A stretch of DNA of 64,000 nt from an uncultured Eubacteriaceae bacterium (GCA_945867155.1 CAMBHL010000001.1:248001-312000), one strand, 5' to 3'. Counted from the first letter of the stretch, positions 1 through 8,018 are shown. Program-made: numbers and translations. The notes: generated by a model not told the origin, from the sequence alone.

Positions 1-756
1 CACACAGAAAACTTTAACGTCGATATAGTCGATCGCATTGACAATGATTTTATTAAAGTCCTGAATGGAAAGCAGCTGTGCTTCGATGGCGTCGTAATTT
101 AAAGCTCGAAGGTCTTCGAGAGAAATGCTGACGCAGTCTTTTGCTTTAAAAGCGCCGTTTGTTTTTTCCTCGATGTAAGCCTTGATGTCGCTGTGGTGAT
201 AACCAAAGGTCGGGTCCTTTGCAAACTCTGTTTCAGCAGCAGGAATCAGGTTTTCCCCTTCCTGCACATAATGCACATCGTCAATCGTAAAGCGGCCGCC
301 TTCTTTGAAGAACGGGCACATCACTTCGCCGTCAACTGTCCGGCCTGTATCTTTTTCATATGCTGCTTTCAGCAGCATGGTTTCCAGTGGATAATGTCCC
401 CGGAGGGTTGAATCAGAGCGACTGATATAAAGATAATCCTTACCTGTCGCTTTCGATGCAGCATTGACTGCTGCCGCAATCTCATGATGTGCGGCTGTTG
501 TCTCATCCTGAGTCATGCCTCTGGAATTGGTCAACACATAAAATAAGGCGTTGTCTTCAGAAAAAGCATCTTTCATGGTATCCAAACGCCAGTTCGTGTA
601 CACTGAGATGTCGTGAACCGTCTGCACGCCCGTCGGGTCATCGTCCAGAACGACGATCTTTTTGTTATTTTTGGCAATCTCACTCTTTAATGCGGCATCG
701 ACTGCGCGTTCATCAACCTCAGGATACTGTTTTAATACGTCGATGGTTAATCCCAT
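1..756 (-). CDS. Four-carbon acid sugar kinase (DUF1537/OtnK family), N-terminal part, cut by window edge
   Basis: The gene runs off the left edge; about 252 codons are visible from an ATG at 756. The translation shows the family's N-terminal hallmarks: the VVLDDDPTGVQTVHDI nucleotide/acid-sugar loop near residue 35, then LTNSRG, then SRSDSTLRGHYPLE. Known family members phosphorylate D-threonate, L-threonate, D-erythronate or related four-carbon acids at the 4-OH using ATP in the cytoplasm. The start codon lies 4 bases after the stop of the upstream dehydrogenase gene, so the two are co-transcribed and probably act in sequence (oxidation, then phosphorylation). A PdxA2-type decarboxylating dehydrogenase may follow beyond the edge. 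The substrate cannot be told from sequence alone. Confidence 0.88.
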   Translation of the reverse strand, partial: MGLTIDVLKQYPEVDERAVDAALKSEIAKNNKKIVVLDDDPTGVQTVHDISVYTNWRLDTMKDAFSEDNALFYVLTNSRGMTQDETTAAHHEIAAAVNAASKATGKDYLYISRSDSTLRGHYPLETMLLKAAYEKDTGRTVDGEVMCPFFKEGGRFTIDDVHYVQEGENLIPAAETEFAKDPTFGYHHSDIKAYIEEKTNGAFKAKDCVSISLEDLRALNYDAIEAQLLSIQDFNKIIVNAIDYIDVKVFCV

Positions 757-760
757 GAGC

Positions 761-1651
761 TTATTCGCCTTTCTTCACTTCCACATCGGCCAGCTTTTCA
801 AAATACTGAACGATGCCGCCATGATCATCCTGCATATGGCCGTGCACTTTCAGGGCCTGGAGAATTTCATACAGCTGCGCCGTGTATGGAATCGGAACAT
901 CTAAAGCATGCGCCGTATTCACAACGTTTTTAATGTCTTTATGATTAATGGCAATCTTTCCACCCGGCTTAAAGTTTCGTTCGATGATCATTGGAATTTT
1001 GGCGTCAAGCACCGCACTTCCGGCCAGTCCGCCGCGGATGGCCTGATACACTTTTTCAGGGTCGGCCCCTGCTTTGGTCCCCAGTACAAAAGCTTCGGAA
1101 ACCACGGCAATCGTATTGTTGACAATCGCCTGATTGACCAGTTTTGTCACAGAGCCACTTCCCACATCTCCAATTAAAATCGACGAATTTCCGAGAATTT
1201 CAAAATAGGGCTGCATTGCATCGAAAACTTCAGGGGCGCCGCCGCACATAATCGCAAGGGTTCCATTGACTGCGCCCGGTTCACCGCCAGATACAGGCGC
1301 ATCCATGAACTGAACTTGTTTATCCTTCAGTTTTTCCTGGCACGTTTGGGATTCGACCGGTGTCACAGAGCTCATATCGCAGACAATCGCGCCCGGCTTA
1401 ATCGTTTCAGCCACCCCGCCTTGACCAAATAAAATCTGCTGGCTGATCTGACCATTGGGGACGATCAAAATGATGATTTCGCATTTTTCGCCAATTTCCC
1501 GATAGTTTCCTGATTCTGCTCCCATTGCTGTTAATTCTTCGACAACTCGATCGTTGATGTCATTGACCATTAAAGGCACATTCGCTTTTAAAAGATTTTT
1601 AGCCATGGGTTTTCCCATAATTCCCAAGCCAATAAAACCGATTCTTTTCAA
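761..1651 (-). CDS. NAD(P)-dependent 3-hydroxyacid dehydrogenase (LtnD/GarR-like)
   Basis: This is a 296-residue member of the beta-hydroxyacid dehydrogenase family, which includes L-threonate dehydrogenase, tartronate semialdehyde reductase and 3-hydroxyisobutyrate dehydrogenase. It has the Rossmann motif GFIGLGIMGKPMAKNL at the N-terminus, the substrate loop DAPVSGGEPGA, and the catalytic lysine region GSVTKLVNQ. I chose a TTG start at 1651 because a strong GGGGAGG lies 7 bases before it; the longer reading from 1693 has no ribosome site. Its co-transcription with a four-carbon acid sugar kinase favours an LtnD-like role, oxidising a C2 hydroxyl of a threonate-type acid before phosphorylation. 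A GarR-type function is the main alternative. Confidence 0.85.
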   Translation of the reverse strand: MKRIGFIGLGIMGKPMAKNLLKANVPLMVNDINDRVVEELTAMGAESGNYREIGEKCEIIILIVPNGQISQQILFGQGGVAETIKPGAIVCDMSSVTPVESQTCQEKLKDKQVQFMDAPVSGGEPGAVNGTLAIMCGGAPEVFDAMQPYFEILGNSSILIGDVGSGSVTKLVNQAIVNNTIAVVSEAFVLGTKAGADPEKVYQAIRGGLAGSAVLDAKIPMIIERNFKPGGKIAINHKDIKNVVNTAHALDVPIPYTAQLYEILQALKVHGHMQDDHGGIVQYFEKLADVEVKKGE

Positions 1652-1682
1652 AATATAACCTCCCCATTTATTTTTAATATAC

Positions 1683-1730
1683 CGATATATCACTTGTTTT
1701 TATTATACGATGTATCGATATATCATTCAA
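1683..1730 (-). promoter_or_regulatory. Promoter with overlapping repeated operator for the acid-sugar operon
   Basis: On the minus strand a -35 box TTGAAT (1730-1725) and a -10 box TATAAT (1707-1702) are separated by exactly 17 bases. The spacer is filled by a near-palindrome, GATATATCGATACATC. The ten bases CGATATATCA (plus-strand reading) occur at 1716-1725 inside the promoter and again at 1683-1692 just downstream of the -10 box. Two operator copies in these positions suggest repression by a dimeric regulator, plausibly of GntR type, that senses the sugar acid. The regulator gene is not in the window. Confidence 0.7.
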
Positions 1731-1748
1731 GGCGTTTTTATTTTCTGC

Positions 1749-1791
1749 AAAAAAAGAACACATTGCAAAAATATTACATTTTTACAATGTG
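1749..1791 (-). terminator. Rho-independent terminator after the HIRAN gene
   Basis: Reading the minus strand, CACATTG pairs with CAATGTG through a stem extended by an A/T-rich inner helix (13 base pairs with one wobble), followed by TTCTTTTTTT. It lies just past the stop of the HIRAN-domain gene at 1808. Confidence 0.8.
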
Positions 1792-1807
1792 CTGATTTTT
1801 TTCATTA

Positions 1808-2770
1808 TTAATTAAGAACTAAAATACTCATCATATCTTTAACTGGAATACGGTAGATACTCGGCACACCGTCAATATCGAGGAGCAGCGCTTCTTCACC
1901 TTTGATGTCATCTTTGGCGTTCAGATACAAATAAACGCGCCCTTCCCATCTTTCGTGTTCGTTGCTGACAATCTGAACCTTTTGATCGACCAGATCCTGC
2001 ATCTTCATTTCGGGTCCGATACAAAAGCGCAGCTCGCCTTTATAAGCCGCCTGTTCCCGTTCCACCGATTCGTAAATTGCCTTGTCCCGCGCCGGACTGT
2101 AGCCGCTGTACAAAATGCGAGAGGGTCCCCCTGTGATCATACAGCTGGCATTGCCGACTTGATGATGCGATAATAGGGAGCGAATCTCATCTGTCTCTCT
2201 TTTTTTGATATAACCGATACTCTTTCCGGCCACATCGACGCGGATGGCGTTGGGGTCTGACGGATTTTCTGGTTCAAACACAAGCTCTGCATCCTGCTGA
2301 TCGAAAAGGTATCTTGGAATATCACAGTCCACCATTTCATCTTCGATCAATTCTGACTGACTTCTTTTGTAATCCGGATTGTCCCGGCACAGTTCTCTGA
2401 TTTGCCGGCGGTGATAATACAGGCCCGCGATGTCAAAAAATTCGATCTTCCAAAAAGGTCTGTCCTGATCTTCTTCAAAAAGCTCACTTTCCGTATCATC
2501 GACGTGGTAGGCATATTCTCTGAATTCGAGGAGAATATCGATGATCTCTCTTCTCAACAGATCGACATCTTCTCCGCCATCTCTGTAAAAACGTGAAACT
2601 GCTTTAAAGACGCGGGTATCGTAGAGAAAACCATAGTAGGTTTTCCCCGCGTCTTCAGTTTCATTCAAAGTCTGATCAAGCTTGTCCTGGAGCTCAAAAG
2701 GATCAATGGCTCCGGCGATAAAAGCTTTCAACGGGCCCGCAAGGGCTTTTCTTATCTGTTGTTCTGTCAT
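1808..2770 (-). CDS. HIRAN-domain protein of unknown function
   Basis: The protein has 320 residues and no signal peptide or membrane segment. Around residues 165-200 it has a HIRAN-like signature: ELVFEPENPSDPNAIRV, then GKSIGYIKKRETDEI. In known proteins the HIRAN fold binds DNA ends or single-stranded DNA and occurs in repair factors such as HLTF; stand-alone bacterial versions are uncharacterised. The rest is acidic and helical with no family I recognise. The start ATG overlaps the dut stop codon (ATGA), so it is translationally coupled to dUTPase. That pairing hints at a role in DNA metabolism, but this is inference. Confidence 0.7.
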   Translation of the reverse strand: MTEQQIRKALAGPLKAFIAGAIDPFELQDKLDQTLNETEDAGKTYYGFLYDTRVFKAVSRFYRDGGEDVDLLRREIIDILLEFREYAYHVDDTESELFEEDQDRPFWKIEFFDIAGLYYHRRQIRELCRDNPDYKRSQSELIEDEMVDCDIPRYLFDQQDAELVFEPENPSDPNAIRVDVAGKSIGYIKKRETDEIRSLLSHHQVGNASCMITGGPSRILYSGYSPARDKAIYESVEREQAAYKGELRFCIGPEMKMQDLVDQKVQIVSNEHERWEGRVYLYLNAKDDIKGEEALLLDIDGVPSIYRIPVKDMMSILVLN

Positions 2771-3195
2771 TTTCCTGTCGATCCGAATCCGCCTTTTCCC
2801 CGTTCCGTCTGATCCAGTTCTTCAACGACCGTCATGTCAGGCATCACATAGGGCACGATGACGAGCTGAGCAATGCGTTCCCCCGGTTCGATGACTCTGG
2901 GGGTATCGCTGTCATTGTGAAGGGCCACCGTCACTTCACCCCGGTAATCTTCGTCGATGACGCCGACACAGTTGGCCGGCCTCAGACCTTCCCTGAGGGC
3001 CAGGCCGCTTCGCGCGAAAACCGCCCCAAAGGTATTGGCTGGAAGGGCAATGGCAAGGCCCGTGGGAATCATCGCGGTCTCATGGGACGGTATCGTCACC
3101 GCATCGTCAAGGCAGGCAAAAAGATCTGCCCCTGCGGCATGTTTTGACCCCCGGAGCGGGAGCTTTGCCTGATCCCGTAATTTTTTAATTTCCAT
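2767..3195 (-). CDS. dut: Deoxyuridine 5'-triphosphate nucleotidohydrolase (dUTPase)
   Basis: A trimeric-type dUTPase of 142 residues, the normal length. All five motifs are visible in order: HAAGADLFA, FARSGLALREG, the uracil-binding GVIDEDYRGEV, GERIAQLVIVP, and the C-terminal arm RGKGGFGSTGK that closes over the triphosphate. It hydrolyses dUTP to dUMP and pyrophosphate, keeping uracil out of DNA and supplying dUMP for thymidylate synthesis. The thymidylate synthase in this window is the flavin-dependent ThyX. A good AGGAGA site precedes the ATG, and the gene overlaps the HIRAN gene by 4 bases. Confidence 0.97.
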   Translation of the reverse strand: MEIKKLRDQAKLPLRGSKHAAGADLFACLDDAVTIPSHETAMIPTGLAIALPANTFGAVFARSGLALREGLRPANCVGVIDEDYRGEVTVALHNDSDTPRVIEPGERIAQLVIVPYVMPDMTVVEELDQTERGKGGFGSTGK

Positions 3196-3259
3196 TTTCT
3201 CTCCTTTATCATCTATAAAAACAAACCAAACGTCTGTGATCGCTGTTATTTATTTTGAA

Positions 3260-3288
3260 ATTATATTATAACGCTCCTGGATTTGCAA
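3260..3288 (-). promoter_or_regulatory. dut: Promoter of dut-HIRAN operon
   Basis: On the minus strand TTGCAA (3288-3283) and TATAAT (3265-3260) are separated by 17 bases, about 65 bases before the dut start. A second TATAAT copy overlaps at 3270-3265 but has no matching -35 box. Confidence 0.6.
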
Positions 3289-3305
3289 TTGCCGTCTGAA
3301 TTCAT

Positions 3306-3334
3306 AAAAAAAGACGAACCGAAAAGGGTTCGTC
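3306..3334 (-). terminator. Terminator downstream of tRNA-Thr
   Basis: GACGAACC pairs with GGTTCGTC around a six-base loop and is followed on the minus strand by seven T. It begins about a dozen bases after the CCA end of tRNA-Thr. Confidence 0.8.
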
Positions 3335-3345
3335 GCTTTTTTAAA

Positions 3346-3421
<76 letters not shown>

Positions 3422-3490
3422 TTGAATACTTTGCTATTATATCGAAAGCTTTTTGATTTTGCAAGTCTTTTTCCAATTCTTTTTTATTTA

Positions 3491-3519
3491 TTGAACTGTA
3501 TTCCCTTTCATCTTATAAT
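3491..3519 (+). promoter_or_regulatory. Promoter of the aldolase-rluA-recU-luxS operon
   Basis: TTGAAC (3491-3496) and TATAAT (3514-3519) are spaced by 17 bases. The AAAAGGAGGAG ribosome site and ATG at 3556 follow after a short leader. Confidence 0.75.
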
Positions 3520-3555
3520 ATTAAAGATAGAGTAAAAAGAAAAAGGAGGAGACCT

Positions 3556-4473
3556 ATGCCCTTAGTGACATCTGAAAAAATGTTCCGCGACGCCTTGGAC
3601 GGGCATTACGCCATCGGCGCTTTTAACGCCAACAACATGGAAATTATTCAGGGAATTGTCGCTGCTGCAGAACGTGAACACTGTCCTGTCATCCTTCAAG
3701 TCTCTGAAAAATCGCGAATTTACACCAATCCCGTTTATGTGATCAAACTGGTCGAGGCGGCGGTGGAAACGTCAAACATCGACATCTGCCTGCACCTTGA
3801 CGACGGCCCGGATTTTGAAACCTGCGCCGCCTGTATTGACTCCGGCTTCACGTCCGTTATGATTGACGGCTCCCGGCTGCCCTTTGATGAAAATGTCAAA
3901 CTGACGAAAAAAGTGGCCGATTACGCCCACGACCACGGTGTCGTCGTGGAAGGGGGGCTCGGCGACATCCACGGCGATACGGACTCCGACATTCCCCTCG
4001 AGCTGACGAATCCGGAACAGGCTGCGGACTTTGTGATGCAGACCGGCGTCGATTCCCTCGCCGTCGCCATCGGCACCTGTTACGGGCCCTATAAATTTAA
4101 AACTGAACCGACACTGGCTTTCGACCGCTTAAAGGATTTAACCGAATGCCTCAACCATCTGCCTCTGGTTCTTCACGGCGCGTCTTCAGTACCAAAGGAA
4201 TTTGTCGATCTGAACAACCAGTACGGTGCTGCCATCGAACGCGCTCAAGGCGTGCCTGAAGATTTGCTTCGGGATGCGGCCCGAATGGGCATCTGCAAGA
4301 TCAACATCGAAACGGATTTGAATCTCGTCATGACCGCCTGCATCCGCCAGTTTTTCGTCGAACATCCGGAAGCTTACGATCCCCACGAATACCTGGGACC
4401 GGGCCGGAAGGCCGTGCGTTCCATGGTCGTCCACAAAATGCGACAGGTGCTCGGCTGCAGTCAGAGGATTTAA
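3556..4473 (+). CDS. Class II fructose-bisphosphate aldolase-like protein with altered metal site
   Basis: The 305 residues match class II aldolases throughout, for example AIGAFNANNMEIIQGI, FTSVMIDGS and LVLHGAS. The catalytic Asp is present (D82 in HLDDG). However, the metal ligands are mostly missing. The zinc-binding His after D82 is D83. The second Glu of the usual VEAELG motif is Gly in VEGGLG. The His of the usual GTSHG motif is Y176 in GTCYG. Only H207 in LHGAS remains. The phosphate-binding NIDTD is NIETD. Known class II enzymes need that zinc to cleave fructose-1,6-bisphosphate, so this protein probably does not do the standard reaction. It heads an operon with rluA, recU and luxS. 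I cannot name its substrate. Confidence 0.8.
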   Translation: MPLVTSEKMFRDALDGHYAIGAFNANNMEIIQGIVAAAEREHCPVILQVSEKSRIYTNPVYVIKLVEAAVETSNIDICLHLDDGPDFETCAACIDSGFTSVMIDGSRLPFDENVKLTKKVADYAHDHGVVVEGGLGDIHGDTDSDIPLELTNPEQAADFVMQTGVDSLAVAIGTCYGPYKFKTEPTLAFDRLKDLTECLNHLPLVLHGASSVPKEFVDLNNQYGAAIERAQGVPEDLLRDAARMGICKINIETDLNLVMTACIRQFFVEHPEAYDPHEYLGPGRKAVRSMVVHKMRQVLGCSQRI

Positions 4474-4474
4474 C

Positions 4475-5452
4475 ATGATTGACTACCGCATTCCTCAAAC
4501 TGCTGACGGTCAGCGCTTAGACCGCTTTCTTATGAAATTCATGCCCGGCGCCGGCAAGGGACTGCTCATGAAAATGCTGCGCAAAAAGCGCATCAAACGT
4601 AACGGACGCCGGGCCGAGCCCAAAGATATGGTGGTTCAGGGCGATGTGCTCACCTTCTATTTTTCAGAAGAGACGTTTAATAAATTCAGAGGAGAAACTG
4701 AACAAGAACCTTCGAAAGCCCAGCCGCTTCCCAGGGTACTGGCGGATTTGACCGCGCCGCCCCTTTACGAAGATGCGCATCTTGTGGGGATCAACAAGCC
4801 GGCGGGCCTCTTGACCCAGCCGGACCGGACCGGCGCCCCATCCGTCGCAGATCTGGCGGCCCGGTACAGCACGGGCACGTTTCACGCCGCGCCGGCGAAC
4901 CGCCTCGACCGCGGCACTTCCGGCGTCATCCTGATTCCAAAGGATTATGGCACACAAAAAATACTGAGTGGGGCCATCCGGGAGCATCAGACCCAAAAGA
5001 CCTATCTCGCGCTGGTTTTCGGACAGATCACTGAGGCCGGCGACTGCGATGACCGGCTGGTGCGCAAAAATAACAAAACCTGCGTGGTCTCAGAGACAGA
5101 CAACAGCGAAAGCAAACGCGCACGGCTCCGCTACACCCCCATCAAAAGCAATGGGCATTACACCCTGCTTAAAATCCGGCTGTATACCGGAAAGACCCAC
5201 CAGATCCGGGTGCAGCTCGCCCATCTGGGCCACCCGATCGTCGGCGACGTCAAATACGGTTCCGCTGAAGCCAACCGCAGGCTAAAACGTCAATACGGCC
5301 TCAGCCACCCGCTGCTCCACGCCATGCGCTATTCACTGGACTCAAAAGCGCTGCATTTCGATATCGAAGCGCCTGTCACAGATCCGGCTTTCAATCAAAT
5401 CTTAGATGCGTTACAATGGGACGTGAAGCTTTGCGGGAAAAGAGGCGAATAA
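4475..5452 (+). CDS. RluA-family pseudouridine synthase
   Basis: A 325-residue protein with an N-terminal S4-type RNA-binding region (QRLDRFLMKFMPGAG through about residue 65) and a catalytic domain whose NRLDRGTSGV motif holds the essential aspartate. HQIRVQLAHLGHPIVGD is the usual C-terminal signature. Family members convert uridines in 23S rRNA or tRNA to pseudouridine. The exact target site (RluC- or RluD-like) cannot be assigned. It starts one base after the aldolase-like stop codon, without a strong ribosome site of its own, so it is probably read by coupling. Confidence 0.9.
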   Translation: MIDYRIPQTADGQRLDRFLMKFMPGAGKGLLMKMLRKKRIKRNGRRAEPKDMVVQGDVLTFYFSEETFNKFRGETEQEPSKAQPLPRVLADLTAPPLYEDAHLVGINKPAGLLTQPDRTGAPSVADLAARYSTGTFHAAPANRLDRGTSGVILIPKDYGTQKILSGAIREHQTQKTYLALVFGQITEAGDCDDRLVRKNNKTCVVSETDNSESKRARLRYTPIKSNGHYTLLKIRLYTGKTHQIRVQLAHLGHPIVGDVKYGSAEANRRLKRQYGLSHPLLHAMRYSLDSKALHFDIEAPVTDPAFNQILDALQWDVKLCGKRGE

Positions 5453-5455
5453 GCG

Positions 5456-6001
5456 GTGGGATACTGGCACACCCGGGGCCTGAGGGGCTCCGTTTTAGAA
5501 GATTTAATCAATCAGAGCAACCATTATTATCTGGAACACGGTTTGGCCGTCATGCAGAAAATTCCGACCGCCATCACCCCAGTGAAGCTCGACCAGCAGA
5601 AGGGTGTCATCAAGCTCGCCTATTTCGACGCGAAAAGCACCGTCGATTACGTCGGCAACGTCCAGGGCATTCCCGTGTGTTTTGACGCCAAGGAAACCCA
5701 TTTAAAAAACCTGCCGCTGTACAACATTCATGAACATCAGGTGGCTTTTATGGAAGCCTTTCAAAAGCAGGACGGCCTGGCTTTTTTGATCGTCTACTTT
5801 AAACAGACCGATCAATATTTTCTCCTGCCCTTCGAAGTCCTGATGCACTATTGGAACGGTGCAAAAAAAGGCGGGCGCAAGTCGATTCCCTACGCGGCAT
5901 TTGAACCCCAGTATTTAATCCGTGCCCACGGCGGCATTCAGCTCCACTACCTCGAAACCCTGAACCGCTACCTCACAAATCTGAACAAAGGAGGCCAATA
6001 A
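5456..6001 (+). CDS. recU: Holliday junction resolvase RecU
   Basis: A 181-residue protein starting at GTG 5456, just past the pseudouridine synthase stop. The nuclease core is clear: GNVQGIPVCFDAKET, with the Asp/Glu/Lys metal site in FDAKET, then the HEHQVAFM helix. RecU cuts four-way junctions during recombination and chromosome segregation in Bacillota, where it replaces RuvC. In many relatives it sits beside penicillin-binding protein genes; here its partners are an RNA-modifying enzyme and luxS. Confidence 0.92.
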   Translation: MGYWHTRGLRGSVLEDLINQSNHYYLEHGLAVMQKIPTAITPVKLDQQKGVIKLAYFDAKSTVDYVGNVQGIPVCFDAKETHLKNLPLYNIHEHQVAFMEAFQKQDGLAFLIVYFKQTDQYFLLPFEVLMHYWNGAKKGGRKSIPYAAFEPQYLIRAHGGIQLHYLETLNRYLTNLNKGGQ

Positions 6002-6002
6002 C

Positions 6003-6491
6003 ATGGCAGAACTCAAAAAAATACCCAGCTTTACAGTGAATCACTTAAAATTAAAACGCGGCATTTACGTTTCTAGGAAAGACCAGGTCGGCGATCAGAT
6101 CGTCACCACCTTCGATATCCGGATGAAAGCGCCGAACCGCGAACCGGTGCTCAACACGGCGGAATGCCACACCATCGAACACCTCGGCGCCACCTATCTG
6201 AGAAATGATCCAAAAATTTCAGACCAGATCATCTATTTCGGCCCCATGGGCTGCCGCACCGGCTATTACCTCGTGATGAAAGGCGATCTCGATTCCAAGG
6301 ACGTGGTGCCTCTGGTTCGGGATCTCTACGCGTTCATGGCCGATTACGAAGGGGATGTACCCGGCGCTGCGGCCAAAGACTGCGGCAATTATCTGGACCA
6401 GAACCTGAACATGGCGAAGTATGAATCTAAAAAATTCTTGACCGAAGTGCTCGACCATATCGATGAAAGCCGCTTGATTTATCCGCAATAA
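6003..6491 (+). CDS. luxS: S-ribosylhomocysteine lyase (autoinducer-2 synthase) LuxS
   Basis: A 162-residue metalloenzyme that splits S-ribosylhomocysteine into homocysteine and DPD, the AI-2 precursor, in the activated-methyl cycle. The iron-binding HTIEH motif is in ECHTIEHLGAT, the third ligand Cys is in AAKDCGNYLDQNLNMAK, and the substrate loop is GPMGCRTGYYL. A strong AAAGGAGG precedes the ATG, which lies one base past the recU stop. It is the last gene of its operon and a terminator follows. No mtn/pfs gene is nearby. Confidence 0.97.
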   Translation: MAELKKIPSFTVNHLKLKRGIYVSRKDQVGDQIVTTFDIRMKAPNREPVLNTAECHTIEHLGATYLRNDPKISDQIIYFGPMGCRTGYYLVMKGDLDSKDVVPLVRDLYAFMADYEGDVPGAAAKDCGNYLDQNLNMAKYESKKFLTEVLDHIDESRLIYPQ

Positions 6492-6501
6492 TCATCAAAT
6501 C

Positions 6502-6543
6502 AAAAAAGGCGTTCTGATTTTTATAAATCAGAACGCCTTTTTG
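6502..6543. terminator. Bidirectional terminator between luxS and YgjP-like gene
   Basis: A perfect 14-base-pair stem (6507-6520 with 6525-6538) sits between an A run and a T run. It can end luxS (+) and the convergent peptidase gene (-). Confidence 0.9.
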
Positions 6544-6559
6544 TTTGCGCTTAAATGCA

Positions 6560-7117
6560 TTAAACGGGATAGTATTCTTTTAAGATTTTTTCCCGTTCTA
6601 CCCAGTCCGGCATCAGCGTCTTCATCGCCGTGAAAAATGCCGTGTTGTGGCTCGGATATTTCAAGTGCAGTACCTCGTGCTGAGCGACAAAAGCCGTGCA
6701 CGCGTCGGGCACCTTAATGAGTTCCAGGTTCAAAATCAAAAGCCCGGTTCTTGGGTTGCAGGCCCCCCACTGATCGAGCATGCGCTTAATTTTAAGCCGA
6801 GGCACTGCCGTACGGATATAAGGCCTCGCGTTGAGCATCGCCTTCGCGACCATTCCCGCAAAAAGCGCCTTGGCCTGATGATAATACCATTCATCGAGAA
6901 TGGCGGCATTGGCTGCGGGGTTTTTGGGCTTCGAAGAATGAATCACGAGATGGCCCTGGGCAATTTCGACGCTGTCGCAAGCGGCGTCTGTCACGGGTTT
7001 AATCACCAAGGGATAATAATGTCCCCGGTATTTATGCAGTTCGCCAGTGGTGAACTGGTATTTTTTTTCGTGTTCCGGTACAATGCGGTACGGAAATTTC
7101 GTTTGATATGATTTCAT
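6560..7117 (-). CDS. YgjP/M48-like zinc metallopeptidase
   Basis: A 185-residue protein carrying the zinc motif HEVLHLKYPSH (HExxH with a downstream His), as in YgjP/DUF45 (WLM-like) proteins. RLKIKRMLDQWGACNPRTG is the other conserved block of the family. The physiological substrate of this family is not known. I place the start at ATG 7117. A longer reading reaches 7195 but would run into the thyX start. No ribosome site precedes 7117; instead a TATAAT box ends six bases before it, suggesting a leaderless message. Confidence 0.8.
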   Translation of the reverse strand: MKSYQTKFPYRIVPEHEKKYQFTTGELHKYRGHYYPLVIKPVTDAACDSVEIAQGHLVIHSSKPKNPAANAAILDEWYYHQAKALFAGMVAKAMLNARPYIRTAVPRLKIKRMLDQWGACNPRTGLLILNLELIKVPDACTAFVAQHEVLHLKYPSHNTAFFTAMKTLMPDWVEREKILKEYYPV

Positions 7118-7123
7118 GTTATA

Positions 7124-7129
7124 ATTATA
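7124..7129 (-). promoter_or_regulatory. -10 box of a probably leaderless promoter
   Basis: TATAAT on the minus strand is followed by six bases and then the ATG at 7117. Transcription would start at or next to the start codon. The -35 region is weak (AATTAA at 17 bases). Confidence 0.5.
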
Positions 7130-7185
7130 ATACAAATCGAAATTAATTAATTGGCTGATGCCGATAAAAAATTGCAGGAGGACCC

Positions 7186-7962
7186 ATGGAATCAAAATTA
7201 AATGTCATTTTACTCGCCCACACGCCGGATCCTGAAAAAGTCGTCGCCTCTGCCGCCAAGCTGTGCTATTCCAGCGCCGACATCGAGGACTTGACCGAAA
7301 AGCAGACCCCTGAAAAAGTAAAGGCTTTTCTGGACCGGCTGTCCAACTACGGGCACATGTCGCCCGTCGAACACATCAGTTTTACCTTTGGCATTGAAGG
7401 CGTCAGCCGCTCCCTCACCCACCAGCTAGTGCGCCACCGTCTCGCCAGCTACAGCCAGAAATCCCAGCGCTACGTCGCAGAAGGACAGTTTCACTACATC
7501 GTCCCTCCTGCCATTGCCGAAATCCCTGAAGCAAAGGCCTTGTATCTCAAGACGATGGAAGCGGATCAGAAAGCCTACGACACTCTGGTCGAACAGCTGA
7601 CGGCCCATCATCTCAAAGTTTTGACAGCCCAAGGCAAATCCGAAAAAGAAGCAAAGCCGGCTGCTCAGAAAAAAGCTTTCGAAGATGCCCGCTACGTTCT
7701 GCCCAATGCCTGCGAAACAAAAATCATCGTCACCATGAACGCCCGGGAACTGCTTCACTTTTTCAACCTGCGCTGCTGCAACCGGGCCCAGTGGGAAATC
7801 CGGGAATGCGCCACCCAGATGTTAAAACTCGTCAAGCCTGTCGCCCCGACGCTTTTCGCCGACGCCGGTCCCTCCTGTCTGACCGGTCCCTGTCCCGAAG
7901 GCAAGATGTACTGCGGCGACATCCAAGGCGTCCGGGAAAAATTCAAAAACTTATCCAAATAA
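7186..7962 (+). CDS. thyX: Flavin-dependent thymidylate synthase ThyX
   Basis: A 258-residue enzyme making dTMP from dUMP with methylene-tetrahydrofolate, FAD and NADPH. The diagnostic RHRxxxxxxxS motif is [11 protein letters not shown] near residue 83. Other conserved blocks are [14 protein letters not shown] and [22 protein letters not shown]. Unlike ThyA it leaves tetrahydrofolate reduced. It has its own AGGAGG site and is transcribed divergently from the YgjP-like gene. With dUTPase in the same window it covers the last steps to dTTP. Confidence 0.97.
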   Translation: MESKLNVILLAHTPDPEKVVASAAKLCYSSADIEDLTEKQTPEKVKAFLDRLSNYGHMSPVEHISFTFGIEGVSRSLTHQLVRHRLASYSQKSQRYVAEGQFHYIVPPAIAEIPEAKALYLKTMEADQKAYDTLVEQLTAHHLKVLTAQGKSEKEAKPAAQKKAFEDARYVLPNACETKIIVTMNARELLHFFNLRCCNRAQWEIRECATQMLKLVKPVAPTLFADAGPSCLTGPCPEGKMYCGDIQGVREKFKNLSK

Positions 7963-7968
7963 ATGCCT

Positions 7969-8012
7969 AAAAAAACCCGAATGTATTGAATGCAATACAT
8001 TCGGGTTTTTTA
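7969..8012. terminator. Bidirectional terminator between thyX and aspartokinase
   Basis: A 19-base-pair perfect stem (7970-7988 with 7993-8011) has a four-base loop and A/T runs on both sides. It serves convergent genes on both strands. Confidence 0.9.
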
Positions 8013-8018
8013 ATGCGC

